From contig CANMOZ010000004.1 in assembly GCA_947499545.1 (NCBI GenBank), forward strand, positions 124,001 through 188,000: 64,000 nt of DNA, read 5' to 3'. The notes beneath the pieces are model-generated. The model did no database searches, had not been told where the DNA came from, and worked only from the letters and a program-made list of their open reading frames with translations. Source of the stretch: an uncultured Saccharospirillaceae bacterium. GTDB taxonomy: Bacteria; Pseudomonadota; Gammaproteobacteria; Pseudomonadales; Oceanobacteraceae. The stretch's first letter is position 1; each line of letters opens with the position of its first letter. Positions 36,720 through 48,595 of the stretch are shown in pieces. The position numbers and the translations under genes are program-made.

Positions 36720-37610
36720 TTAATCGACTTCGCTGTAGAACTCCAAGGACTGAATTCTGATTTCTTGAGCGGGTTTGCCGCCTCGCTTCTGATTAATCTT
36801 TACCAGGGTGTAATCATGCTTTATGGATAACCATATAAAAGTTGTTAACTTGTTGTATTTATTTAGTAATTGCTCGATTTTGATGCACTTTACTCGACCG
36901 AGCTTTGTATCAATGGTCTCTTCACCGACGACCTTAAATTCGTACGTTTTGAGTTTACCTCTATAGGCTACTGGGTAACTAAATGCCTTTTTCCCAGCTT
37001 TGATATCTTGACGCATCTGCTCTTGATAGCTGATGTTGTTTTGTGTTCCGGGTATTAGTCGAATATTCCAGAAACGATCTTTTTTAACATCAAAAACTTT
37101 ATGTTGCCCCCAATTAAAAACGTGCTCAAAGTATTCAGAAGCAACGCCGGTGGTTTTGTATAAGTACTTGTCAGGAATGAGCTGGCTTCCTTGGATGCGA
37201 ATAGGGGCGAACTCATTTAGATCAGCTAGCATGGTGTCAGCTTTAAAGGAAAGCTCCCAATACCCTTTGTTGGTTGGGCGGAAGCGTCTAGTACCTGTGA
37301 CGGTAATGGGGATGATACTCTCTTGATACTCAGCTTCGTAGACGGCCTTGTAGGGCTTCAATGAGAATGTCCCTGTTTCCCTCTTTCTTGCATCAAAAAG
37401 CATCGCTTTTTCATTTAATATGGGTTTTGGATTAATGGCTTCAGCAGATGCTTCAAAGCTAAAAAGAGCAATAAATAGTAATGAGGTAATGCTGCTCAAA
37501 AGGCCTTTAAAGTGCTGCATGGAAAAGGAAAAGCTTGCGAGTGAATCGCGGGTAGGATTGGTACGGTCTTGTGATGGGTGCTGTATTTTCTTAAGAAGGT
37601 CTAGTGCCAT
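36720..37610 (-). CDS. DUF3108 secreted protein
   Basis: A beta-rich envelope protein of unknown function. Sequence features: a hydrophobic signal-like segment (SSITSLLFIALFSFEASA), then KPYKAVYEAEYQESIIPITVTGTRRF, FEHVFNWGQHKVFDVKKDR and LNKYNKLTTFIWLSIKHDYTLVKI, which follow the DUF3108 pattern. Two starts are possible: ATG 37610 (used here, 296 aa) or ATG 37520, which would put the signal peptide at the very N-terminus (266 aa). Neither has a good ribosome-binding site. DUF3108 genes are commonly found just downstream of purMN, as here (about 120 bp). Confidence 0.8.
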   Translation of the reverse strand: MALDLLKKIQHPSQDRTNPTRDSLASFSFSMQHFKGLLSSITSLLFIALFSFEASAEAINPKPILNEKAMLFDARKRETGTFSLKPYKAVYEAEYQESIIPITVTGTRRFRPTNKGYWELSFKADTMLADLNEFAPIRIQGSQLIPDKYLYKTTGVASEYFEHVFNWGQHKVFDVKKDRFWNIRLIPGTQNNISYQEQMRQDIKAGKKAFSYPVAYRGKLKTYEFKVVGEETIDTKLGRVKCIKIEQLLNKYNKLTTFIWLSIKHDYTLVKINQKRGGKPAQEIRIQSLEFYSEVD

Positions 37611-37727
37611 GAGATCAATACGTAAATTGCTAACATACAAACAGGAATTAGCCGACCTACCCCTGAAGCAATAGGGTAAATCGGTTTATGTATCAGTCTA
37701 GGACAGGTTGCGAGTGAGGAGGTTCAT

Positions 37728-38390
37728 TTATGGCTCTAATTGGACGCCTTGGAGCGGGAGAGGTGAGCCATCAAAGAGCACATTTCCCATACCATCCATA
37801 TTAATTCGCCCTTCAGTAAACCACTTGACTGCAATGGGGTAGATAACATGCTCTTTTTGCTGCACTTTTGCTTTTAAAGTTTCAGCGGTATCGCCCTGTT
37901 CTACCGAAACAGATGCTTGGATGACAGAGGGGCCGCCATCTAGCTCTTCTGTTACAAAATGGACGGTGCAGCCATGTTGATCATCTCCGGCATCAAGAGC
38001 CCGTTGATGGGTATTAAGTCCTTGATATTTAGGCAATAGTGAAGGGTGGATGTTCAGCATTTTTCCACGATAATGGCGCACAAATTCTGCTCCAAGGATG
38101 CGCATAAAGCCTGCTAAAACAACGAGATCTGGTTGATATTCGTCTATCGCTCTCATTAAGTGTTTTTCAAAAAGAGAGCGGGTTTCATGGCTGGAGTGGT
38201 CAACAACCTGTGTTGAAATACCCTGTTGCTTGGCATATTGAATGCCAGGTGCGTTGGATTCATTGCTAATAACGGCCGATATCTCGGCCGAAATTTCGTT
38301 CTGTAAGGCCATTTCTACGATCTTGGCCATATTGGAGCCAGTGCCTGAAATCAGAATGACAACGGACGGTTTTCCATCATTACTCTGCAT
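37728..38390 (-). CDS. purN: Phosphoribosylglycinamide formyltransferase
   Basis: Third step of de novo purine synthesis: transfers formyl from 10-formyl-THF to GAR. The 220 residues contain [47 protein letters not shown] (catalytic Asn and His) and [14 protein letters not shown] (catalytic Asp). The ATG overlaps the end of purM by 11 bp, so the two are coupled. Confidence 0.97.
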   Translation of the reverse strand: MQSNDGKPSVVILISGTGSNMAKIVEMALQNEISAEISAVISNESNAPGIQYAKQQGISTQVVDHSSHETRSLFEKHLMRAIDEYQPDLVVLAGFMRILGAEFVRHYRGKMLNIHPSLLPKYQGLNTHQRALDAGDDQHGCTVHFVTEELDGGPSVIQASVSVEQGDTAETLKAKVQQKEHVIYPIAVKWFTEGRINMDGMGNVLFDGSPLPLQGVQLEP

Positions 38391-39465
38391 CTTCGTCTAC
38401 CTGGAATGCTGGTTGATGGATTTTAACTGGTTCCTCAGAGCTTTCGCTTGGATGTTCGATTATTTCACCCACAATAAAGGTGCTCTCGCCAGCTTCTTGA
38501 AGAATCTTTTGGGCTTTTTGGGCATCCTCTGGTGCAACGGCAATAATCATCCCGATGCCGCAATTAAACGTTCGGTACATTTCTGAAGGCTGAACGTTAC
38601 CTTGTTGCTGCAACCAATGGAAAATGGGGCTAGGTGACCAGCTTTTGCCGTCAATGAGAGCTTGAGTATTCTCAGGCATGACCCGAGGGAGGTTTTCAAG
38701 CAAGCCGCCACCGGTTATGTGGGACAGCGCATGAACATCTACTTGTTTAAGCAGATCAAGAATGGACTTAACATAAATCCTGGTTGGCTCCATTAGCCAT
38801 TGAGAGAGAGGCTTCCCTTCCAGCTGAGTACTCAGATCTGCACCTGAGACTTCAAGAATCTTACGAATCAATGAGTAGCCGTTAGAGTGAGGGCCTGATG
38901 ACTCCAAACCGATTAATACATCACCGGCTTTGACTTTTGAGCCATCAATAATGTCGGATTTCTCAACGATACCGACACAAAAACCTGCAAGGTCGTAGTC
39001 TTCATCCGAATACATGCCCGGCATTTCAGCGGTTTCACCACCCACTAGGCTTGCACCGGCCAGTTCACAGCCTTGACCAATGCCACTTACCACCTGTACG
39101 GCGACATCAACATCAAGCTTTCCTGTGGCGTAATAATCCAAGAAAAAGAGCGGTTCTGCTCCAGCTACAATGAGGTCATTAACGCACATAGCAACTAGGT
39201 CGATTCCAATGCCGTCGTGCTGGTTTAAGTCCAGTGCGAGGCGTAATTTGGTGCCTACACCATCGGTACCAGAAACTAGGACAGGGTTTTGGTAACCGCT
39301 AGGCAGTTCAAAGAGAGCGCCAAACCCTCCCAAACCTGCCATGACACCTGGTCGTTTGGTTTTCTTGGCAACGGATTTAATCCGCTCAACAAGGGCGTTG
39401 CCTGCATCTATGTTAACGCCGGCGTCTTTGTAACTAAGGGAACGAGATTTTGAGGAGGCAGTCAT
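38380..39465 (-). CDS. purM: Phosphoribosylformylglycinamidine cyclo-ligase (AIR synthetase)
   Basis: Fifth step of purine synthesis, forming the imidazole ring with ATP. The 361-residue protein has [20 protein letters not shown] at the N-terminus, [52 protein letters not shown] and [15 protein letters not shown], all standard. It is the first gene of the purMN pair. GGA lies 6 bp before the ATG. Confidence 0.98.
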   Translation of the reverse strand: MTASSKSRSLSYKDAGVNIDAGNALVERIKSVAKKTKRPGVMAGLGGFGALFELPSGYQNPVLVSGTDGVGTKLRLALDLNQHDGIGIDLVAMCVNDLIVAGAEPLFFLDYYATGKLDVDVAVQVVSGIGQGCELAGASLVGGETAEMPGMYSDEDYDLAGFCVGIVEKSDIIDGSKVKAGDVLIGLESSGPHSNGYSLIRKILEVSGADLSTQLEGKPLSQWLMEPTRIYVKSILDLLKQVDVHALSHITGGGLLENLPRVMPENTQALIDGKSWSPSPIFHWLQQQGNVQPSEMYRTFNCGIGMIIAVAPEDAQKAQKILQEAGESTFIVGEIIEHPSESSEEPVKIHQPAFQVDEDAE

Positions 39466-39675
39466 GGTGTTTCCGATGTGCCGTTGGTATTTATGTGAGA
39501 GCGTTGTATTCTAACACTCTTTTTCGTCGGCATAAAATGAACATTCCTTTTGGATGAGTGTTTGTCCTCAATTCATCGTGTTCTGAACGAACAATGAATG
39601 TGGGCATATTGCTGGGTTGGCACAATTGAATATGTTCATGCAATTGAAGAGTGGCTATAGGGGATAGGTATCTTC

Positions 39676-40791
39676 GTGAGATCTCAGTGCGATATACGTG
39701 CAATGAAAATCGGTGTGTTGAGGAGCATTCAGCAATGGAGCTGGTCGTCTTTTAGTGCTGGGGTGCTTCTCATGCTGAGCTTCTCTGTCTCTAGTTGGGT
39801 TGCAGCCAGTTCTTTGTATGAGGCGCGTATCCCGGTTGTAAACCAATCTACAGCTGTACGTAATCAAACGTTGTCAGTGGGTTTGCATGCTGTGCTTGTG
39901 AAAGTGACTGGGAATTTGTCTTTTGAGCATCCAGCTGTGCAAGCGGCTATGAAACAACCGAAGCCATATCTAACAGAGTACAGCTATAAACCCGTTCTCG
40001 ATGATGAGTTGGTTGAGGGAAAATATTGGCTGCAGTTGAAGTATTCAGATCGAATGGTGGACGCTTTGGTTCGCTCCTCTGGCTTGCCTGTTTGGGGGAG
40101 GAATAGGCGGCCAGTCTTGGTCTGGATCATTGTTGAAGAAAACGGGCGCCGTGATCGTTCTTCCAGTGTATCAAGAGGTGCAGTTGAAATGGCTGTTCGT
40201 AGACGTGCCGAGCAGCGGGGTGTTCCTCTCATCTTTCCAGCCATGGATCTAAAAGATGCAGTGACTCTATCAGACCAAGATTTATGGGGGCTGTTCTCGG
40301 ACAGTATCAAAGATGCTTCTGAACGCTATCATGCCCATCACATATTGGCAGGACGCGTCACAAAAGATAAGCAAGGTCGTTGGCAAAGTCGCTGGAATTT
40401 ATATCTGGCGGAAAATATGACAAAGATAAATGTCAGTGGTGGAACACCTTTGGCACTGGGAGCCAAGGTCGTTGATCAAGTTGCAAACGAGGTTACCGCT
40501 CTATACGCCGTAAACCCTTCAGATGCGGAGACTCAGACCAGTCAAATTGAAGTGACCAATGTTTCTTCTATTGAGCTATTGGCAAAATGTGAGCAGTACA
40601 TAGCGAGTCTTGCGTCTGTGAAAGCCGTTCACATACTACAGTTACGTGGGGAGCATGTCGTTTTCCAATTAGAACTGAACAGCAGTTTTGATCACTTTAT
40701 CAGACTGATTAATGCTGATAGACGACTTAAGTCAGACGAAGGTATGTCTGATTTTGCAGGTATTCGACAGCGTTATTCGTTTATCCCTTAA
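39676..40791 (+). CDS. DUF2066 protein
   Basis: A 371-residue protein of unknown function with an N-terminal hydrophobic segment (GVLLMLSFSVSSWVAAS), so exported or anchored. Typical DUF2066 features are LYEARIPVVNQSTAVRNQTLSVGLHAVLVKVTGN at the start of the mature part and a middle segment RRPVLVWIIVEENGRRD. Start GTG at 39676, with GGATAGG 7-8 bp upstream; the ATG at 39703 lacks a site. It is the first gene of the conserved DUF2066-perM-hda arrangement, divergent from purMN. Confidence 0.85.
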   Translation: MRSQCDIRAMKIGVLRSIQQWSWSSFSAGVLLMLSFSVSSWVAASSLYEARIPVVNQSTAVRNQTLSVGLHAVLVKVTGNLSFEHPAVQAAMKQPKPYLTEYSYKPVLDDELVEGKYWLQLKYSDRMVDALVRSSGLPVWGRNRRPVLVWIIVEENGRRDRSSSVSRGAVEMAVRRRAEQRGVPLIFPAMDLKDAVTLSDQDLWGLFSDSIKDASERYHAHHILAGRVTKDKQGRWQSRWNLYLAENMTKINVSGGTPLALGAKVVDQVANEVTALYAVNPSDAETQTSQIEVTNVSSIELLAKCEQYIASLASVKAVHILQLRGEHVVFQLELNSSFDHFIRLINADRRLKSDEGMSDFAGIRQRYSFIP

Positions 40792-40841
40792 TGGGTTGTT
40801 ATTGGCGTTGAAACCATGAATATAGAGTTGAAGGTGATTTT

Positions 40842-41957
40842 GTGACGACTCAACAAAGTGTATTGCTTGCTCTCGGTGCGGCACTGATTTTGTGGCTAAT
40901 CAGTGCGCTTCAACCTATTTTAATGCCTTTTCTTGTGGCGGCACTCTTCGCCTATTTGGGCGACCCGTGGGCAGATCGATTGGAAGCGTGGGGGTTAAGC
41001 CGAAACTGGGCCGTGATCATATGCTTTAGTGCGTTGACATTTGTGTTGATGATCACTTTGTTTTTGTTGGTCCCGGCGCTGTTTAGTCAAACCCAAAGCC
41101 TTTTTACTCAACTTCCATCTTTGTTAGAAACCCTCCATCAGGAGTGGTTGCCCAAGATATTGAGTTTTTTAGGTCTGGAAGAGGGTTTGTTTGGCTTAGA
41201 TAGCATAAAAAATTGGCTCGTTGATCATTGGGGAGCATCACAAGAAGCATTAACCAACGCTCTAAAGCACATTGGGGCCTCTTCGGCAGCTTTTTTTGCG
41301 TTCATAGCCAATATTGCTCTAATCCCCGTAGTTGCATTTTACTTACTTAGAGATTGGGACATCCTCGTGCAAAAGACTCACTCGTTATTCCCAAGAAAAA
41401 TTGCCCCCCGTATTGGCATGTTGGCAAAGGAGTGCGATGAAGTGCTTGGTGCTTTTTTAAGAGGTCAATTGTTAGTCATGATGGCTCTTGGGGGTATATA
41501 CGCCATCGGTCTCAGTCTCATTGGTTTGAAATACAGTTTGTTGATTGGTGTGGTCGCGGGGTTGGCGAGTATAGTACCCTACTTGGGCTTTGTTGTTGGT
41601 ATAGCGGTTGCCTCTGTCACAGCCTTCTTCCAATTTCATTTGGGCTGGGAATTGGCATTGGTTGCCCTTGTTTTTGGCATTGGCCAAGCGATAGAAGGCA
41701 TGGTTCTGACGCCCTGGTTGGTTGGAGATCGCATTGGGTTACACCCAGTAGCCGTTATTTTTGCCATTTTGGCAGGAGGGCAGTTATTTGGTATGGTGGG
41801 TGTATTGTTGGCTTTACCTGTTGGAGCCGTCATAATGGTGCTGTTGCGGCATGTACACGACAATTATAAGGAAAGCGAATTTTACGGGGCAAGTATGGCA
41901 ACAGAGCCTATTGAAATCGCTGAGCCTGATCAAATGGATTCAGATAGAGAAGAATGA
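40842..41957 (+). CDS. perM: AI-2E family transporter / PerM-type permease
   Basis: An inner membrane protein with about eight helices in 371 residues. LVAALFAYLGDPWADRLEAWG, VAFYLLRDWD, FLRGQLLVMMALGGIYAIGL and LGFVVGIAVAS..IEGMVLTPWLVGDRIGLHPVAVIFAILAGG match the family. The name AI-2E covers transporters of varied or unknown substrates. GTG start with AAGG upstream. The stop overlaps the hda start (ATGA). Confidence 0.9.
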   Translation: MTTQQSVLLALGAALILWLISALQPILMPFLVAALFAYLGDPWADRLEAWGLSRNWAVIICFSALTFVLMITLFLLVPALFSQTQSLFTQLPSLLETLHQEWLPKILSFLGLEEGLFGLDSIKNWLVDHWGASQEALTNALKHIGASSAAFFAFIANIALIPVVAFYLLRDWDILVQKTHSLFPRKIAPRIGMLAKECDEVLGAFLRGQLLVMMALGGIYAIGLSLIGLKYSLLIGVVAGLASIVPYLGFVVGIAVASVTAFFQFHLGWELALVALVFGIGQAIEGMVLTPWLVGDRIGLHPVAVIFAILAGGQLFGMVGVLLALPVGAVIMVLLRHVHDNYKESEFYGASMATEPIEIAEPDQMDSDREE

Positions 41958-42658
41958 CGGTAGAGCTAGGAATACAATTGCCCCTTGGCGTTCAGTTAAG
42001 GGATGATGCGACCTTCGATAATTTTTTTCCAGGAAGTAATGCTCAGATATTGTTTGCATTACGTCGACTGGTTAAAGGAACGGGTGAGCCCTTCATTTAT
42101 TTGTGGGGTCAAGCCGGTGTCGGTTGTAGCCATTTGCTCCAGGCCGCTTGTCATGAAGCAGACGGGTATGGCTTGTCTGCTGTTTACCTGCCAATGGAAG
42201 AGCTGGTTGAGTATTCACCCGAAATCTATGAAGGGCTGGAAGGCTTAGACTTGGTTTGCCTGGATAACGTTCAAGCTATCGGGGGCAAACGAGAGTGGGA
42301 AGTGGGGCTGTTCGATTTATATAACCGTCTAAAGGATGATGGCGTTAGGTTAGTGATTGGAGCCTCCGCCGCACCCTCAAAATCCGGTTTGAAGTTGCCT
42401 GATCTGGTTTCTAGGTTAAGTTGGGGTCTTTCTTACCAGTTGCAGCCATTATCTGAAGCTGAAAAATTGTCTGCCTTGCAGCTGAGAGCAAATCAGCGTG
42501 GTTTGGATCTGCATGAGGATGTTGCTCGGTATTTACTTCAACGCTGTGATCACTCCATGAATCATCTGTTAAAAGTGTTGGATACGCTGGATGAGGCTTC
42601 ATTGACAGCCCAGAGACGCCTGACGAAGCCTTTCATACGTGATGTTATGGGTTGGTAA
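41954..42658 (+). CDS. hda: DnaA regulatory inactivator Hda
   Basis: With the DNA-loaded sliding clamp it stimulates ATP hydrolysis by DnaA, preventing over-initiation. It is a 234-residue AAA+ protein: a clamp-binding motif at the N-terminus (IQLPLGVQL), TFDNFFPGSN, a Walker A position with no Lys (WGQAGVGCSHLL), as usual in Hda, Walker B (LVCLDNVQAIGG), SRLSWGLSYQLQPLS (sensor/arginine region). The 4-bp overlap with perM indicates an operon. Confidence 0.95.
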   Translation: MTVELGIQLPLGVQLRDDATFDNFFPGSNAQILFALRRLVKGTGEPFIYLWGQAGVGCSHLLQAACHEADGYGLSAVYLPMEELVEYSPEIYEGLEGLDLVCLDNVQAIGGKREWEVGLFDLYNRLKDDGVRLVIGASAAPSKSGLKLPDLVSRLSWGLSYQLQPLSEAEKLSALQLRANQRGLDLHEDVARYLLQRCDHSMNHLLKVLDTLDEASLTAQRRLTKPFIRDVMGW

Positions 42659-42682
42659 AACAAGGGTAAAAGTTGTATTTGT

Positions 42683-43174
42683 TTATTCTTCATCCATCGT
42701 GTAGCGTTGGTAGGCGTGCAGTAGCGCTGTGACTCGTCCTTGCGGGCTATCAGTGTCCAATCCAATATCTTGTGCTATATCCCTGACTAACAAACGAACT
42801 TCTTCAGGATCACCTGCCATTAACTCATTCGCACCTGCCGTCTCAATGGGTAGTTCTAAATCAGCAGTGGCGTAAAGTCGGTCAAACCAAATGGTTTCGT
42901 ATTCAACATCGTAGAAGTAAGCCGTCGAATGTTCTTCGCTATCGCAATCAAATTCGCGAATGACTTCCAGAGCGGAAACACCTTGCGCAAAAAGGGTTTC
43001 ACGCGTTACGCCATATCGATCTTCGTTGAGCGCAGACCACTCAGTCCAGTTTGGTTCTGGTGTTATGAGTGTCGTTTTAATTTGGCCGTCTGGTAATGAC
43101 CAGGCAACTTCTATGGGATAGGCTGCTTCCTCAAAAAGGTTGGGTTCAATGGAGACGAAAAGCGGATATTTCAT
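42683..43174 (-). CDS. Exonuclease-like protein with degenerate active site
   Basis: 163 acidic residues. The N-terminus YPLFVSIEPNLFEEAAYPIEVAWS resembles a group of DnaQ/RNase-T-like proteins whose first motif reads F-x-D-I-E-A-S. In this protein the first Asp is replaced by Ser (SIE). A later segment (YFYDVEYETIWFDRLYA) matches the Asp-containing second motif. It is therefore probably a member of that family with altered or lost nuclease activity. It converges on hda with 24 bp between stops. Confidence 0.6.
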   Translation of the reverse strand: MKYPLFVSIEPNLFEEAAYPIEVAWSLPDGQIKTTLITPEPNWTEWSALNEDRYGVTRETLFAQGVSALEVIREFDCDSEEHSTAYFYDVEYETIWFDRLYATADLELPIETAGANELMAGDPEEVRLLVRDIAQDIGLDTDSPQGRVTALLHAYQRYTMDEE

Positions 43175-43270
43175 ATCAAAGTCTATATGCTCAATGGCTG
43201 AATCTGTAGAATACCTGACATCAGTTTAAACGACGAACACTCTCTGCCTCAATGATTATCAAGGAATGCC

Positions 43271-43522
43271 ATGTCTGCTCCCATTGACCATCCTTTAAAT
43301 GACCCCAATTCCGTCAAGGAGAGAATATCTAGACGATTTGAAGATAGACCCCAAGATGAACAACGGGATTTTCTATCAATGACTTGGTGCCAAAGCTGTT
43401 ATCAAGCTGATTTGGGTATGACGGATCCCATTGAATATGAGTGGCACGGCAGAGTTTTCGTCGAAGGGCGGTGCGTTCAATGTGGCGAAAGGGTGGCCAC
43501 CGAAATTGTTGAAGAAGATTGA
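43271..43522 (+). CDS. Small CxxC/CxxC zinc-ribbon protein
   Basis: 83 residues with two Cys pairs: WCQSCYQ (CxxC) and GRCVQCGER (CxxC), separated by about 30 residues, which fits a zinc ribbon. The N-terminus is charged (KERISRRFEDRPQDEQRDF). Family not recognised; no signal peptide, so cytoplasmic. It lies 96 bp from the divergent exonuclease-like gene. Confidence 0.7.
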   Translation: MSAPIDHPLNDPNSVKERISRRFEDRPQDEQRDFLSMTWCQSCYQADLGMTDPIEYEWHGRVFVEGRCVQCGERVATEIVEED

Positions 43523-43523
43523 T

Positions 43524-43572
43524 TGAGACCATCCTGGCTACAGGATTTACATCCGTAGCCAGGATGGTCTCA
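43524..43572. terminator. Very stable bidirectional hairpin
   Basis: Perfect 18-bp inverted repeat TGAGACCATCCTGGCTAC / GTAGCCAGGATGGTCTCA around a 13-nt loop, which itself contains GGAT-TTAC-ATCC. It begins 2 bp after a stop codon and ends 10 bp before the convergent protease stop. There is no T-run on either side. Confidence 0.65.
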
Positions 43573-43582
43573 TCGTTATGTT

Positions 43583-46538
<2,956 letters not shown>

Positions 46539-47198
46539 ATGAAGTTATATCTAAATTCTACTTCACCTTATTGCCGTTTGGTTGTGGCTGTTGCGATAGA
46601 GTTGAAGATCGATTCGCTTAATTTAGTGTGGATTGATCCTTGGGCGTCTGAAGAATTGGACGTTAAGCGAAATGCATTCAGTACGATTCCCTTTTTAGAA
46701 ACTGAGGAAGAAAGAGGGTTGACTGAGAGTACGATGATTTTGCAGGAATTGTGGAAGTCTGCTCAGCGTAACAATTCCACATCCATGATGTTGGATCTGG
46801 ACGCTATTGGCAGGTACCAATTTGCTTTTAGTCGAACGCTTATGGAATCAACGGTTCGCAGCATCGTATTGAAACGATTTTTGCAGAATCCGGGAGCTGA
46901 ACCTTTGTACGACCGTGCTGGAAAAGCGCTAGAAAGAGCATTAGAGCAACTGAAACATCGAGCCGATCTGCTTCCATTGCGAGAGGGGGGGTTAGCTTTA
47001 CCTGAATTGAATTTGGCGATTGCTTTAGAGTATTTGCAGATGAGGTTTCCTGAAATATACGACAACCATGTTGATAGCTCTGTTGTAGAGTGGATCGGAA
47101 AATTAGCCGATTTTGCAGCTATAAAACTCACACGGCCGGAAATGCTGGAGCAATCGCCTGCTAGCATTCAATCGCTGATAGAGTTGCAGCAGGGTTGA
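46539..47198 (+). CDS. Glutathione S-transferase-like protein
   Basis: 219 residues with a thioredoxin-like N-terminal domain (MKLYLNSTSPYCRLVVAVAIEL, IPFLETEEERGLTEST, where the Glu-Ser pair normally contacts glutathione) and an all-helical C-terminal domain (FAFSRTLMESTVRSIVLKRF). Ser/Cys residues in the TSPYCR segment are at the catalytic position. Likely a cytosolic detoxification or redox enzyme; substrate unknown. AGGAAA lies just upstream of the ATG. Confidence 0.85.
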   Translation: MKLYLNSTSPYCRLVVAVAIELKIDSLNLVWIDPWASEELDVKRNAFSTIPFLETEEERGLTESTMILQELWKSAQRNNSTSMMLDLDAIGRYQFAFSRTLMESTVRSIVLKRFLQNPGAEPLYDRAGKALERALEQLKHRADLLPLREGGLALPELNLAIALEYLQMRFPEIYDNHVDSSVVEWIGKLADFAAIKLTRPEMLEQSPASIQSLIELQQG

Positions 47199-47252
47199 TG
47201 GCGTCTCTCCGCATGAAATAGGCTGTTCAGGTGTGCTCAAAAAATGTCCAAA

Positions 47253-47702
47253 TCAGGGCTTTGAGAGTGACTGCTTCACAATAGCTCTAATAGCCTTGTC
47301 TGGTTTAGCGATCAAATCGTTTTCGAGTTTAGGCTGGTGTTCAAGTTTTATTGAAGAGAGTGAACGATAAGCAACCAAGACGTCCCCTTTATTAGTTTCA
47401 AACACGGCCAAACGTAAGGGTAAATCTAACCCTATGCTCGGGGTGGTTTGCATTAAGGGGGTGCCTATTTTTGGGTTTCCGAACAGAATTAAAGTGTTTG
47501 CTGCAAGGGGGGCGTTGATGGATTCTGCTCCCTTGTGGTGATGAATCTCAGAAAATATTTTAGCACCTTTGGATAATATATTGCTTTTAAGTCTTTCCAG
47601 CGTGACTTGATGGCTGTATGGACTTTTCTCTAGGATAACCTCTGCCGCTTTTAACGTTGGGGTCAATGAGAGAATCAATAGGTAAGCTAAAGGTGTTTTC
47701 AT
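47253..47702 (-). CDS. Secreted DUF302 protein
   Basis: 149 residues: a signal peptide (MKTPLAYLLILSLTPTLKA) then a DUF302 domain (SHQVTLERLKSNILSKGAKIFSEIHHHKGAE, TLILFGNPKIGTPLMQTTPSIGLDLPLRLAVFE). The start ATG 47702 has AGGA 6 bp upstream and puts the signal peptide at the N-terminus; the open frame extends further upstream. DUF302 proteins have a compact alpha/beta fold, function uncertain. Divergent from the three-repeat secreted protein gene. Confidence 0.88.
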   Translation of the reverse strand: MKTPLAYLLILSLTPTLKAAEVILEKSPYSHQVTLERLKSNILSKGAKIFSEIHHHKGAESINAPLAANTLILFGNPKIGTPLMQTTPSIGLDLPLRLAVFETNKGDVLVAYRSLSSIKLEHQPKLENDLIAKPDKAIRAIVKQSLSKP

Positions 47703-47842
47703 GAGGTTTCCTGTCATCTGTAAGGTGAAGCTTGTGGGAATAGACGTTGCTTTACTATCAGGGTAGTTATTGAGTTGTATAGATTCAAAAGTATGCATGA
47801 GAATAGGTGTAAGAGACCTCTTATTTATTAAAAGGATTTTTT

Positions 47843-48568
47843 ATGAAAATTTCATTTGCTGGGCTTCTTTTTTTAATTCCATTCACAGTCAATACGTTTG
47901 CAACAATTCCTGTTGAACATCAGTGGAGCTATGGGCAAGGAGCTGTGTATCTGGGGAATGGGCTTACACAGTACTGTTGGCTGACGGGAATCAGAGGTCA
48001 ATTTAATTCGAATACCTCAGAAGTGGGCGTCAATCATGATGGCCAGCTTTGGACAATGAGTGGGCACTCTGGACAGGTGGGTACCCTGGGTGGCTGGGCT
48101 ATGTGCGTTAACTCTTTATTGAGTTCATCCCAGCGTCAACGTTTTACTTGGCTAAGTTACCAGGGGGGTAGTACGCGTATGAGTAATACCAATCAGAGCT
48201 TCTGCCACTTAGCGAAGGTGCGTGGTTCCATGGGGAAGGGGGATTTTGTCCGCATTGGGAAATATAATAACGAGTGGTTGCTTGAAGGTAGTGACCCTGT
48301 TGCTGGGTTAGCGGCTGAAGCCGAATGCGTGTCAAACTGGCTACCCGTGAATGTTTGGAAGACCTTTGGGTGGTCGTGGCCATCCAAGGAAATTACCCTA
48401 ACCAAGGTTAACACGACCGTTTGCGGACTTTTGAGCGTTAACGGGCCTATGAACCAAGTATGGGATTGGGTGCGTATTCAAGTGAAAAATGATCGATACG
48501 TCCTATCAGGGTCTTTGTTGACGCCAGGAATGTCGGCGGTTGCTTTGTGTGTGCCGAGGCCCGTGTAG
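47843..48568 (+). CDS. Secreted protein made of three Cys-bounded repeats
   Basis: 241 residues with a signal peptide (to about residue 20). The mature protein consists of three related units, each opened and closed by a Cys: 45-88 (CWLTGIRGQFN...AMCV), 121-162 (CHLAKVRGSMG...AECV) and 194-236 (CGLLSVNGPMN...ALCV). Cys spacings are 43, 41 and 42, so each unit probably forms one disulphide. Each carries a shared middle motif (VGVNHDGQLW, VRIGKYNNEWLLEGS, VRIQVKNDRYVLSGS). I do not recognise the family; a beta-trefoil-like or lectin-like extracellular protein is possible. AAGGA precedes the ATG. Confidence 0.8.
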   Translation: MKISFAGLLFLIPFTVNTFATIPVEHQWSYGQGAVYLGNGLTQYCWLTGIRGQFNSNTSEVGVNHDGQLWTMSGHSGQVGTLGGWAMCVNSLLSSSQRQRFTWLSYQGGSTRMSNTNQSFCHLAKVRGSMGKGDFVRIGKYNNEWLLEGSDPVAGLAAEAECVSNWLPVNVWKTFGWSWPSKEITLTKVNTTVCGLLSVNGPMNQVWDWVRIQVKNDRYVLSGSLLTPGMSAVALCVPRPV

Positions 48569-48595
48569 GCCTCGTCTATTTGGAAGATGGAAAGG

